A stretch of 64,000 bases of DNA. It comes from Adiantum capillus-veneris (taxonomy: Eukaryota; Streptophyta; Polypodiopsida; Polypodiales; Pteridaceae). The position numbers and the translations under genes were made by a program. The notes under the pieces are model-generated. The model saw nothing but the letters and a program-made list of their open reading frames with translations. It searched no databases and was not told where the DNA came from. Shown here piece after piece: positions 1 to 11,529 of the stretch. The stretch is from positions 90,228,660-90,292,659 of the forward strand of contig CM043957.1 of assembly GCA_014529385.2 (NCBI GenBank), given 5' to 3'. The first letter of the stretch is position 1. Each line of letters opens with the position of its first letter.

Positions 1-2140
1 ATTTAATACTCACAAAGACTTAATTACTTAAGAGCTTGAACTCAATAAGTTTTGGACCTTTTATCAATACCCCCTTGATATGATACATTAGATCGTAGCA
101 TGGTTAAAATGATGCTTCATAAATTGAACCTAGCTTAGACAGGTGCTGGAGCCTAAATTTAAACTAACCTTGCTAGAAGGGAGCTATGTTTGGACTTTGA
201 GAAAATAGCATAAGTAATCAATTAGAGCATAGATTAGACATGTTGGTGGCCCCTTAGAGACCAAATATCTTAATGAGCTTGGAAAGGTATTTAAGTACTG
301 CAATTTACTTAGTTTTAGTACTCATTAAATGCATAGCTTGACAAAAGGTGGACCTTACATGGATCCTAATTCAAGAGGTGTGGTAGACCTTCAAAACAAG
401 CTCATATAGCTTGGACATGTGTAGACCTTGCATGAAGACTAGTTTAGACAAGTGTGGTACACCTTGTAACCAACACCCATTTGTTATATTAGCTTGGACA
501 AGTGGTGGACCTTGCTTTTATGTTTCAAGGAGCATATTTTGGACAGGTGGTAGACCTTGTTTCTCTCCATGCTTCAATGGAGAGAAACTTTAGCTTGGAC
601 AAGTGGTGGACCTTGTTTTTATGTTTTTAAAGGAGCATATTTCGACAAGTGGTAGACATAGTTTCTCTCCATGGTTCAATGAACCCACCCCAGACAAGTG
701 AAGTACCTTGAAACCAAACCCCCATAATACAACCTACTAAATAGGTTGGAAAATTGGTGGGATATGAAACCATCCATGATAGAGCATAGTATAGGTGAAA
801 ACGTAGTGGTCCTTATATCAATTACCCATGCATAGCTTGGACAAGTGGTGGACCTTGATTCTCTCTATGTTTCAATGGATCCTATCTTGGACTAGAGATA
901 TATCTTACTTAGTTCCATGCTTCAATGGATTGTAGCTTGGATAAGGATGGAACTTCAAACAAAACTCCACAGCATAGCATATATTAACAATTCATGGGTT
1001 TTATAGAGATTGTCCTGCCTATTTTGGAGAGTTGTACACCTTTATTCTCCATTCTTCAATGGATCTGAGGTGGACAAGCGGAGCTGGAGAAGTGGTCAAC
1101 CCTTAAAATGAAACCTCCCATGCTACAACCATCATAGATCGTATATGTAGTGGACCTTGAAACTCTTTATGTCCCTAGCTTAGAGAAGCATTGCACTCTT
1201 GATTATCTCCATACATGAAGGCAAGGTTGGACAAGTGGTGGACCTTCAAACCAGAATCTCTATGCAATAATAGGCAATGGTGGAGCTTGTTTTCTCCTTT
1301 CCAATGGAGCCTAGCTTAGACAAACAATGGAGCTTGCTTCTCTCCATTTTCAATGGATCCTAGCTTAGAAAAGTGGTGGAGCTTTGCTTCTCTCCATGTT
1401 CCAATGGACCATAGCTTAGACAAGTGGTAGACCTTGAAAAACACCCCTCGTATACAACATATTATGGGGTTTTCATGTTTCAATGGCTCCTAGCTTGGAC
1501 AAATGGTAGAGCTTGCTTCTCTTTATGTTTCAATGGATCCAATCTTAGCCAAGGGTGGACCTTGAAACAAGAATCCCCCCCCCCCATGTACAACGTATTA
1601 TGGGTTTTGAAAGCACTGGAGAAAATAATAGCTTTGATAAGTGGTGGACCTTGCTTCTCTCCATGCTTCAATGGAGCCGAGGTTGGACACATGTTGGAGA
1701 GAAGATGGTTGCCCATGAAATAAGACCATGCATGCTATAATCAATCATATGTTGTACACATGGTGGACCTTGCAATTGTTTTATATGCCTAACTTGGACA
1801 AGTGAGGACCCTTGATTACCTCCAATATCAACAACAAGCCAAGTTTGGACAAGTGTAGTACCACCAAACCAGAATCTATATGCTACAATAGAGTATAGGT
1901 AGGACACGCGATGAACCTTGATATCAAACCATCCATGCTACTAGAGATGATAGTTTCACATGTGGTGAACCTTGTATCAATGTTCTATGTGTATTTTTGA
2001 CTAGTAACCTTGAAACAATCCCTCTAGGCTTCAAGAAAAAAGAGATATAGAGCTAGACTACTTTTGTTGCAAAAAAAAATCCCATGTTAAGGGAAAATAA
2101 GCTTCCATGGTACCAATATACTATATCTTTATAATGTTGA
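1..2140 (+). repeat. Family A satellite, forward orientation
   Basis: Dozens of diverged copies of a short unit reading roughly AGCTTGGACAAGTGGTGGAC, followed by CTTGCTTCTCTCCATGTTTC-like and AATGGATC-like spacers. Copies are spaced irregularly by about 40 to 90 bases and differ by substitutions and indels, so this is an old, decayed array. The short ORFs here simply translate the unit over and over and show no independent coding signal. The same unit occurs in reverse orientation from about 5.7 to 13 kb. Confidence 0.85.
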
Positions 2141-2409
2141 TCTTTCAATTGCCATGTCAAGTACAATGTGACCTTGGTTCTCTCTATGCTTCAAATGGGC
2201 AATAGATTGGAGACACAGTGGCCTTTTTTTTCCAAATTTTATTTTTTGGAAACCTTGGAGGCACCATGTAAGAGGCACTCTAAGTCTCCATACAATGGAC
2301 CTATTGACTATAAAATAATGATATCTTTCTTTGATATTGTCATTATTTTATGCATAATATTTTCTTCTTTTTGCAGACACAAAGGAGTTAAGTGATAAAA
2401 TCTAGATGT

Positions 2410-2930
2410 ATTTCACACTATGATTGGCATGAAGATCCTTTTGGACACCAACTTTTCCTATTCCCAAAGATGTAATTTTCCATATTAACGGTGTGGATTT
2501 TGAAGTGCGACTTTCATGTATTGAAGGAGCTGGTTATGGCTATTTGTGCATACTACCCTGGAAAGTGGTTTGACTATTCTAAACTATGGAGGGCAATAAG
2601 TATAGATTTCAAGACTGGAAAAAGATATGCACAATAATTTCCAAGACTTATAAATATTCTCTTCTAGAGGATCCAAACATAGAAGAAGAAAGATCAATCA
2701 TACATTATTGGTTGTGTAGAAGAAGGAAACGTCGGGCTATATAAATAGTTCTCACAGTACAAATGTCTGTCCCAACGTACGCTATACATTTGATCCAAAT
2801 TTGCCACCTGGCATAAATGCACCTCTTCACACATCAAGTCAGAAGAATATGGCCATGTATGCATTGAGACTATTTGTCAAGTTGAAGCAGGAGAAAGTTG
2901 TTTGCTGACTAAAACTTTACTTGACATTGT
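2410..2930 (+). pseudogene. Possible SET-domain-like remnant, frameshifted
   Basis: This stretch is free of satellite. Short frames joined across several shifts read as a divergent protein: HYDWHEDPFG at about 2,420, GVDFEVRLSCIEGAGYG at about 2,500, then HYWLCRR, then CPNVRYTFDPNLPPG at about 2,770 and NMAMYA at about 2,850. The order of a G-x-G element followed by an N-rich motif and a hydrophobic M-x-M-Y-A strand recalls the start and end of SET methyltransferase domains, but the match is weak and from memory of the fold only. Several stops and shifts break it. It lies upstream of the FCP1-like pseudogene and could instead be part of an unrelated gene. Confidence 0.25.
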
Positions 2931-3139
2931 AAAGTATTGTACATGGATGGAAATCTCAAGTACATGCATCATTTTCATTTTTCATGGATGAAATCTCAAG
3001 TGAATATAACATTTGATTATTGTTTAGTTTATGCTCAACGAGAATCTAGAGTGCTCTTATGCTTTGTGTTGTCTAACATATTTGACTACCTTGGCCATAG
3101 AATCTTGATTCTACTCTAGATTTGTGATAAATCTTACCA

Positions 3140-3440
3140 AAATTTAATCAATGTCTAGGTTGGACAAGTGGTGGGGCTTCAAACATTACTGTCTTAAACA
3201 AGTGGAGTTATCTTACTTGAATAAGTGGTGGCCTTTGAATCCAAATCTAAGCCAAATCTCTAATTATTTTCTTGTAGTCTAGGTTGGACATTTGGTATGG
3301 GACCTTGTATCCATGTTTCCTCAACAAGGGTGGCTTTTAGTTTTCACTTTAAGTACTCATCTTAATAAAGTGTAGGATGGAAAATGTTGAGTTGAGTAGA
3401 TTGTATTTTAGACAAGTGGTGTTTGGTTACGAATGCTGAA
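3140..3440 (+). repeat. Family A satellite fragments
   Basis: Scattered forward copies of GTTGGACAAGTGGTGGGGCT-like units at about 3,160, 3,210, 3,290 and 3,410, between the SET-like remnant and the next pseudogene. No coding signal is seen in the gap. Confidence 0.6.
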
Positions 3441-3564
3441 AATGGTTGCAAATTCTAACAACGACTTTACCTTAAATAAATTTCTTACTAGGAGTCTACA
3501 TATAAATATGGTGAATAAAATTCTAGTGGTTTTGAGATACCATTGTGTGTGTGTGTTTTCTTAG

Positions 3565-4949
3565 ATTCACAAACTGGGATGGATAACACTCCTATGGTTC
3601 AGTCAACAACTATAGAATCCATAGATTCTATGGTTTCTAAAGTGCCCAAGATGGATGATATTTCTATACTAGAGTCTAGTGTTGTGCAACTTGAGCAAGC
3701 TTCCAATAATGAAACCCAAGAAATCGATGCTTCAAAAATGCAACATACATCAAAAGAGACTGAAAAGTCCACTCACGAGCTATTCCAATTACTACGTCAT
3801 GTAGCGTAGATGTTGAGAAATCCATGCTTACAATTATATTGGATTTAAATGGTCTATTGTTGAAACGTTCCCTCAACCATCCTCACACCACAACTCAGTG
3901 CAAATGGATTCAAAAAGATATATTATACTCAGGCCAGGTTGCATCCAATTCTTGAAGACTATTTTACAAGTTTAATGTTGCAATTTGGTCGACACTACTA
4001 GGAATAATGTGTATCAAATCCTTGCAGCACTAAACAACTTAGCTGAGGATACATTGCCTTTCTTTGCAATTTGGTCGCAAGATGTTTGCTACACCGCTCA
4101 AACTCAAAAATTGTTTAGACCCGACAATCCAAACGTTGAGGCAATGTTCAAGCCTCTAGCCAAAATTGCCATGGGTTTGAATGTGATCCACAAAGAACAG
4201 TGCTTATTGATGACTCTCCTTACAAGGGATGTATTTCACCAGCAAACAATTGCATTTTTCCACCACAATTTGATGCTGAGAAATGGTTGACAATATGCTC
4301 TTGGAGGAGCTACTGCCATACTTGATTCAGCTTGATGAGAGAAGGATGTGCGTGATTTAATTGCTTCTAATCGTTATGGACAACCTATAGTGACAAATGA
4401 TAGTGAATACAAACAAATCATGGAGTATTGGAAGCAGAAAAATGATGTTTGGTCAGCTAAGGTGTTCTTTACAAGAAGAATACACCTGCAAAAGGTGACA
4501 GAGATGAAACTATCATTGAAGATGCAAGTGACACAAGCCACCGCAATGAAATGAGAAGAGCCCAAATACAAGAGATCTTGGCAAAGGAGTTACACCCATT
4601 GAAAGCATGAAGGCGTCACAATTGACCACTTTAGCTAGGCAATTGGGTTGTAACACAAAAAGTTTTGAAGGCAACCACAGCAAAGGCTTATATAAATAAG
4701 GTGAAAGCTGAGAACAATCTTCTAAGGCTGGATAAAAGCAACCCTAAGGTACTAGTGACATGTCATATATTCTTGATACACATGCTTGAACACTCATGTG
4801 CATGGTATCTAACAAATCTTTCTTTTTATTCCTTCTTGCAGGATCTTACAAAGGATACTACTAGATGGAGCTCAATCAATAGAGATTTTGATATTTTTGC
4901 TCAAAATAATGAAGCAGTCACCTACATTTTTTGTTTATCAATTTCTTGA
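3565..4949 (+). pseudogene. FCP1/CTD small-phosphatase-like pseudogene
   Basis: A HAD-superfamily phosphatase-like gene related to the FCP1/NIF family, which removes phosphates from the RNA polymerase II C-terminal domain and other proteins. A good acceptor (TTTTCTTAG) ends near 3,565 and opens an acidic N-terminal region (MDNTPMVQ). Pieces in several frames then follow the family order: ILDLNGLLL at about 3,832, RPGCIQFL at about 3,930, FNVAIWS at about 3,972, a frame from 3,985 to about 4,200, LIDDSPYKG at about 4,207, CIFPPQFD, and DLIASNRYGQP at about 4,352. At least three frameshifts and in-frame stops break it. The usual DxDx(T/V) loop reads DLNGL, so the second Asp is Asn. A phase-0 intron with AAG|GTACTA donor and TTCTTGCAG acceptor (4,749-4,841) precedes a last exon ending at 4,949. 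Whether that last exon belongs to this gene is uncertain. Confidence 0.72.
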
Positions 4950-5097
4950 GAGACTTTATTTTAGTTTGTAATCATCAAATGAAATGAAAAGTATCCTTCT
5001 TATTAAGATTGTTGATCTTTTTCTTGTTCAAACTTTCAATTGTGATTTATAGTTTTGTTAGCATGAGATTGTGCTTTTTTAGTTTGAAAAAAATGTC

Positions 5098-5183
5098 AAA
5101 GATCCAAGTCTTTTTGGCTTTACTTAAGTTATTAATTGTGAAAGATCCAAGTTTTTTTGCTTTACTTAAGTTATTGATTGCCT
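5098..5183 (+). repeat. 43-bp tandem duplication
   Basis: AAAGATCCAAGT starts at 5,098 and again at 5,141, each followed by a near-identical tail containing GCTTTACTTAAGTTATT. The two units are about 43 bases and differ at a few positions. It lies just after the presumed 3' end of the pseudogene. Confidence 0.8.
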
Positions 5184-5720
5184 ATGTAATAGTCCTTAAA
5201 ACAATATCGGATGCTTTCTTGCTCCCATGTCTCACATTGGTCTTTAGGTAAGACAAGTGGTGACCTTGAAAGTATGGTCTCATATCTCGATCAAGTGAAG
5301 AGACATGAAGCTTAAATATCACTACTATGTATCTAGTGTTAAACTCCATCGAGACAAAGACTAGATAGCCAAATTGCAGTCGAGTTTAAGTGAAAAATCC
5401 ATTTGAGCTAAGGTAAAACTTATAGTGCCTCATTTTTCTAGGATTCTACCCCATCAAGGAAGTTATAATCTAGCACAAACCAATTAAGACTCTTTTGGAG
5501 CCTAGATAGGACAATTCGTGGAACTTATGAAACTTATTATTGAGTTAGAGTCTAGTTTAGATAAGCAAAAGATCTTCAAACCAGCACTTGGTCTTACTAT
5601 TCAATATTCAAAGTCCCTTGAGGCTAACAAATTACATACCCACTTGTAACCTAACTAATGAGTAATTATATAGATCTAAGCAAGTATATATAATGAGTCT
5701 TCAAACTAATAATCCAAGGG
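5184..5720. other. Gene-free spacer
   Basis: AT-rich unique sequence with one weak forward family A unit near 5,250. I see no coding region, RNA gene or mobile-element end. The orientation of the family A satellite reverses within or just after this spacer. Confidence 0.5.
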
Positions 5721-8700
5721 AAGAGAGTAGCAAGGTCCACTACTTGTCCAAGCTCAGCTCTAGACAACATAGAAAGATGCTAGTTCTACTAATTGTCTAA
5801 TTATAGGCATGGAGAAATGATAGAAGGTTGACCACTTGTCCAACCTATCATCTCTAGTAAGATGGGAGGTTTGGCCTTAAGATTCACCATGTAACCAACC
5901 TATACATCATTGTATTATGAAGAGTAAAAAAGCAAAGCTCCACCACTTGTCCAAGCTAGTTCTAAAATCCACATGGAGATAAGCAAGCTCCACCATTTGT
6001 CGAATCTCTCTTCCATTAAAACATGAAAAAACTCATCTATGTTGTACAGGGGGACTTTTTTCCAAGGTCCACCACTTGTCCAAGCTAGGATCCCTAGTAG
6101 CACGAGTGGTTTGGTCTCAAGATACACCACTTGTACACTCTATGTCATTATATTAAGAAGAACTATGTATTAAGGTCCACCACTTGTCCAACCTATAAGG
6201 TTATATCTTAAATGGTATCCTTTCTCACCACTTGAAATGCCCATGATATGTTTTACACGGGGGTTTCATTCCAAGGTCCACCACTTGTCCAAGCTAACTC
6301 TATTCAAACATAGAGAGAAGCAAAGGTCCACCACTTGTCCAAGCTAACTCTATTCAAACATAGAGAGAAGCAAAGGTTCACCACTTGTCAAAGCTAGGCT
6401 CCGTTGAAGTATGGAGAGAAGTAACCTCCATCATTTTTCCAAGATAGGTGCCATTCAAACATGGAAAGAATCAAGATCTACCATGTCTCCGAGATTCTAG
6501 GCTCCATTGAAACACCCTAAAACCATGATATTTTGTACTTGGGGTGTTTACATTCAAGGTCTACCACTTCTCTAACGTATTATACCTAGTAGCATGAGTG
6601 ATTTGGTCTTAAGATTCACCACTTATCCACTCTATGTCATTATATTAAGAATAACTGGGTGTTAAGGTCCACCACTTGTCCAACATATAAGGGTATATCT
6701 TAAATGGTATCCTTCACCACTTATCAAGGTCCATCACCACTTTTCCAACCTATAAGGTTATATCTTGAATGATATTTTTCCTCATCACTTGTAATGTCCA
6801 TGCTATGTTTTACAAAGGGGTTTTGTTCCAAGACCCACCACTTGTCCAAGCTAACTCCATTAAAACATAGAGAGAAGCAAAGGTCCACCACTTGTCCAAG
6901 ATAGGCTCCATTGAAACATGGAGAGAAGGATGATCCACCATTTCTCCAAGATAGGTTCCATTGAAACATTGAGAGAAGCAATCTCCACCATGTCTCCAAG
7001 CTAGGCTCCATTGAAATACCCTAAACCCATAATTTTGTACATGAGGGGTTTACATTCAAGGTCCACCACTTGTCCAACCTATTATCCCTAGTAGCAAGAG
7101 TGGTTTGGTCTCAAGATTCACCACTTGTACACTCTATGTCATTATATTAAGAAGAAATATGTGTTAAAGTCCACCACTTGTCCAGCCTATAAGGTTATAT
7201 TTTAAATAGTATCCTTTCTCACCACTTGAAATGCCCATGATATGTTTTACATGGGGGTTTCATTCCAAGGTCCACCACTTGTCCAAGCTAACTCTATTAA
7301 AACATATAGAGAAAGAAAGGTCCACCACTTGTCCAAGCTAGGCTCATTGAAACATGGAGAGAAGGAACCTCCACTGTTTCTCCTAGATAGGCTCCATTGA
7401 AACATGGAGAGAAATAAGCTCCACCATGTCTCCAAGTTGCTAGGCTCCATTGAAATACCCAATACCCATAATTTTTTGTACATGGGGGGTTTACATTCAA
7501 GGTTCACCACTTGTCCAACCTATTATCCCTAGTAGGTTTGGTCTCATGATTCACCACTTGTCCACTCTATGTCATTATATTAAGAGGAATTAGGTGTTAA
7601 GGTCCACCACTTGTCCAACCTATAATGTTATAGCTTGAATGGTATTTTTTCTCACCACTTGTAATGCCCATGACATGATTTACATGGGGGTTTTGTTCCA
7701 AGGTACACCACTTATCCAAGATAAATCTATTGAAACATAGAGAGAAACAAAGGTCCACCACTTTTCCAAGCTAGGCTGCATTGAAACATGGACCTTAATA
7801 CCAAATTATTTCTAGTAGCATGAGTGATATTTTGTACATGGGGCGTTTACATTCAAGGTCCACCACTTGTCCAACCTATTTCCCTAGTAGGTTTGGTCCC
7901 AATTTCACCACTTATCTACTCTATGTCATTATATTAAGAATAATTGGGTGTTAAGGTCCACCACTTGTCCAACCTATAAGGTTATATATTGAATGGTATT
8001 TTTTCTCACCACTTGTAATGCCCATGATATGTTTTACATGGGGTTTTTGTTCCAAGGTCCACCACTTTTCCAAGATAACTCTATTTAAACATAGAGAGAA
8101 ACAAAGGTCCACCACTTGTCCAAGCTAGGCTCCATTGAAACATGGAGAGAATGATGCTGCACCATTTATCCAAGATAGGCTGCATTGAAACATGGAGAGA
8201 AGCAAGCTTTACCATGTTTCCAAGCTAGGATCCATTGAAACACTCTAGGGGGTTTTATTTCAAGGCCCACCACTTGTTTAACCTATTATCCCTAGTAGCA
8301 TGAGTGGTTTGGTTTCAAGATTCACCACTTGTACACTCTATGTCATTATATTGTGTTAAAGTCCACCACTTGTCCAACCTATAAGGTTATATCTTAAATG
8401 GTATCCTTTCTCGCCACTTGAAATGCCCATGATATGTTTTACATGGGAGTTTCATTCCAAGATCCACCACTTGTCCAAGCTAACCATATTCAAACATAGA
8501 GAGAAACAAAGGTCCACGACTTGTCCAAGCTAGGCTCCATTGAAACATGGAGAGAAGGAACCTCCACCATTTCTCCTAGATAGGCTCCATTAAAACATGG
8601 AGAGAAGTAAGTTCCACCATGTCTCCAAGATGCTAGGCTCCATTGAAATACGCAAAACCCATGATATTTTGTACATGGGTGATTTACATTCAAGGTCAAC

Positions 8701-9560
8701 CATTTCTCCAACCTATTATCCCTAGTAGGTTTGGTCTCACAATTCACCACTTTTCCACTATATGTCATTATAATAAGAGGAATTGGGTGCTAAGGTCCAC
8801 CACTTGTCCAGCCTATAAGGTTATACCTTGAATGGTATTTTTTCTCACCACTTGTAATGCCCATGACATGCTTTACATGGGGGTTTTGTTCCAAGGTTCA
8901 CCACTTGTCCAAGAAAATTCTATTGAAACATAGAGAGAAACAAAGGTCCACCACTTTTCCAAGCTAGGCTCCATTGAAACATGGACCTTAATACCAAATT
9001 ATTCCTAGTAGCATGAGTAATATTTTGTACATGGGGGGTTTGCATTCAAGGTCCACCACTTGTCCAACGTACTTTTCCTAGTAGGTTTGGTCGCAAGATT
9101 CACCACTTGTCCACTCTATGTCATTATATTAATAATAATTGGGTGTTAAGGTCCACCACTTTTCCAACCTATAAGGTTATATATTGAATGGTATTTTTTC
9201 TCACCACTTGTAATGTCCATGATATGTTTTACATGGGGATTTTGTTCCAAGGTCCACCACTTGTCCAAGCTAGATCTGTTCAAACATAGAGAGAAACAAA
9301 CATGCACCACTTGTCCAAGGTAGGCTCCATTGAAACATGGAGAGAATGATGCTCCACCATTTATCCAAGATAGACTCCATTGAAACATGGAGAGAAGTAA
9401 GCTCCACCATGTTTCCAAGATGCTAGAGTCCATTGAAATACCCAAAACCCCTGATACTTTGTACATGGGGGGTTTACATTCAAGGTCCACCACTTGTCCA
9501 ACCTATTATCCCTAGTAGCATGAGTGGCTTGGTCTCAGGATTCACCACTTGTCCACTCTA
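5720..9560 (-). repeat. Family A satellite, reverse orientation, with higher-order units
   Basis: Dense copies of AAGGTCCACCACTTGTCCAA with linkers such as GCTAGGCTCCATTGAAACAT and GGAGAGAAGCAAG. A larger composite unit recurs, marked by GTTTACATTCAAGGTCCACC at about 6,545, 7,047, 7,490, 7,848, 8,687, 9,043 and 9,475. It contains CCTATTATCCCTAGTAG, CACTCTATGTCATTATATTA, a TATAAGGTTATAT block and TGATATGTTTTACATGGGG. Spacing between composite units is irregular (about 350 to 840 bases), so units have gained and lost sub-blocks. Copies are more alike here than in 1-2,140. ORFs of up to 115 codons here are translations of the repeat. Confidence 0.9.
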
Positions 9561-9922
9561 TATCATTATATTAAGAAAAATTGGGTTTCCATATCTAAAT
9601 GGATCTTTGCTTGGATAAGTGGTAGACTTGAGACCTAAATACCCATTCTACACTAGAGCATTGGTTAAGCCTTATACACTTCAAGCATACCTTTAACAAC
9701 AAGTAGTAGTTATTAGTTGACTTAAGTCTAGTTGAACTCCATGGTATTGAGACTAAGAGAGAGTGTAGCATAAAAAAGAGTCAGGATTTTAATTTGACTT
9801 TCTTTCTATTAATGAGTAGATCATAGATGGATTTTGGTATCTAATAAAACCTTAGGGTAGACAATGTAAAAATCATGTCTATTGTTGTGTTTGCATTAAG
9901 TGTTCTTGTTCTTTAATTTCAG

Positions 9923-10698
9923 AACCATTACAGAAAAATGGATTGGCTATATGCTGGCATAAATTGAAGAAAACTATTGAATTACCCATCCAACCTCCTC
10001 CAAGACCTTGTCCAAGGAATGAATCACCTCCTTATCACCTACCACTTGCTTTCAAGGACATCAAAAGAGTACTTATCTTGGATCTAGAGGGGTTACTTCT
10101 CAAGACAGTTGAAATGAAACATGGAGATTCTATGCCATCTTGGGCTCAACACATGCGACTTGTGGAGGACAAAGATGAAGTTTATCATGTGGTGCGACCA
10201 GACGCACAAAGTTTTTTGGATTTTTGTGCTGAATACTTTGAGCTATGGATATGGAGTTGCTATAACTTAACAAGGGTGCAACGCATCACACAAAAGTGTT
10301 TTCCTGAGCAGTATACCAAGTTCAAGGTGTTTATGAGTAACAAAAATTACCAAAATCCAAATATCATGTTAGGATTTACAAGGGTTTATCACAAAAATCT
10401 GAGTGATATTTGGAAGATATTTGAGGATTTGGATGCAAACAATACCTTAATTTTTGATGACACTCCATATAGGGTGATGTGGAACATGCCAGGGACATAT
10501 CTTATATTTCCAAAGATGTGGAGGCAAACTTCCGAGCAACTTCAAAACTTCTTGCAGAGAACCATAATTCCATGGTTGGTAGGATGGTTGTATGCAAGAG
10601 ATAAGAGAGTCTATACATATAACACAATTGTAAATCAGTATAGTGATTCTGAGACAAATTATGTCCTTGGTGTGTACTTGTCAACACGAAAGCATTGA
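9923..10698 (+). CDS. FCP1-homology (CTD small phosphatase-like) protein, terminal exon
   Basis: The longest intact host-gene segment in the window. A consensus acceptor (CTTTAATTTCAG) ends at 9,922. The reading frame is open from there to the TGA at 10,696-10,698, giving about 258 codons. No in-frame ATG begins the exon, so upstream exons are expected. Domain order: proline-rich leader (PIQPPPRPCP), ILDLEGLLL (motif I), VVRPDAQSFLDF, then ELWIWSCYN, LIFDDTPYR (paired acidic motif) and YLIFPKMW. This is the FCP1/NIF phosphatase fold, but motif I reads DLEGL instead of DxDx(T/V). The nucleophile Asp is kept while the general acid/base Asp is Glu and the Thr is Leu, so full catalytic activity is doubtful. 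The exon is flanked on both sides by family A satellite and followed by a 3' tandem repeat. Two pseudogene relatives lie at 3.6-4.9 and 52.4-52.9 kb. Confidence 0.8.
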
Positions 10699-10811
10699 AT
10701 AAATATGGCTATAAGATGCTTTTTTTATTCTAGTGTGTATCTTTCAACATTTGTATAATTTGATATAGTCTTTTTTTTTTATATAAAAGGTGTGTCAATT
10801 TTATGAACACT

Positions 10812-10922
10812 TGAATGGAGTGCACCCTACTCTAAGGGGACTTCAATGTACTATTGGAGTGCATCCTATTGTAAGGGGACTCTGATGTATTGCTAGAGTG
10901 CACCCAAATTTTTGGGGACTCA
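10812..10922 (+). repeat. Three ~41-bp tandem units in presumed 3' UTR
   Basis: GGAGTGCACCCTACTCTAAG-like units begin at about 10,816, 10,857 and 10,897, each followed by GGGGACTT or a variant. They start about 115 bases after the FCP1-like stop codon. Confidence 0.7.
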
Positions 10923-11330
10923 TTTTTTATTTGATTGGGGCCTATGTTGGGTCATATAGTAAAAGAAATTCATTTTTTGTCAATTCATATCGAGGTTGCA
11001 TTTATTTGGAACTATGAAAGAATTGATGTTTGATGTCAAAATAAAACTTGTAAGTGTGGATCAGAGAATTCATGGACTTTAAATATGTGAGAGGGATCTT
11101 TTTCTTGGGCACAAATGTTTGCTTCAAGAATTTTGTCATTACATACTTTATGTGAAAGAGTTTTAGAACCTAAAAGACTTTGAAAACAAAACTATGGAAT
11201 CTAAGTGCATGTATTCTTGAATGGCTTGAAAGTTGATGTATACATGCATGTCGCCTTGATGAAGATTTAGATCTGACAAGATGGAAAGATATAATTCTTG
11301 GACGTTACCTTTGTCAATTTGGTAATAACA
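10923..11330. other. Gene-free spacer
   Basis: AT-rich sequence following the FCP1-like exon, with no ORF, repeat family or RNA gene that I can recognise. Confidence 0.4.
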
Positions 11331-11457
11331 TATTTAACTTTCTTTTAATATGGGTGGAAAATATATTATTATGTGCATTTGGAAAATATATTATTATGTG
11401 CATATTTAACTTTCTTTTAATATGGGTGGAAAATATATTATTATGTGCATTTGGAAC
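11331..11457 (+). repeat. 72-bp tandem duplication
   Basis: TATTTAACTTTCTTTTAATA begins at 11,331 and again at 11,403. Both copies continue through GGGTGGAAAATATATTATTA and TGTGCATTTGGAA with essentially no differences, so the duplication is recent. Confidence 0.9.
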
Positions 11458-11529
11458 CTAATTGCTTGACCTTCAAACCAAGATTCCTATGTTATTTTTT
11501 CATATACTTTTTTATACTGAATTAAGATT

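Noticed and set aside
5915-9493. Minus-strand ORFs of 60-115 codons with FQWSLSW-type repeats
   Set aside because: They follow the family A satellite unit and recur wherever the unit is intact by chance.
5720-9560. CRISPR-like array
   Set aside because: Repeats are diverged and irregularly spaced, spacers are themselves repetitive, and the sequence is plant nuclear.
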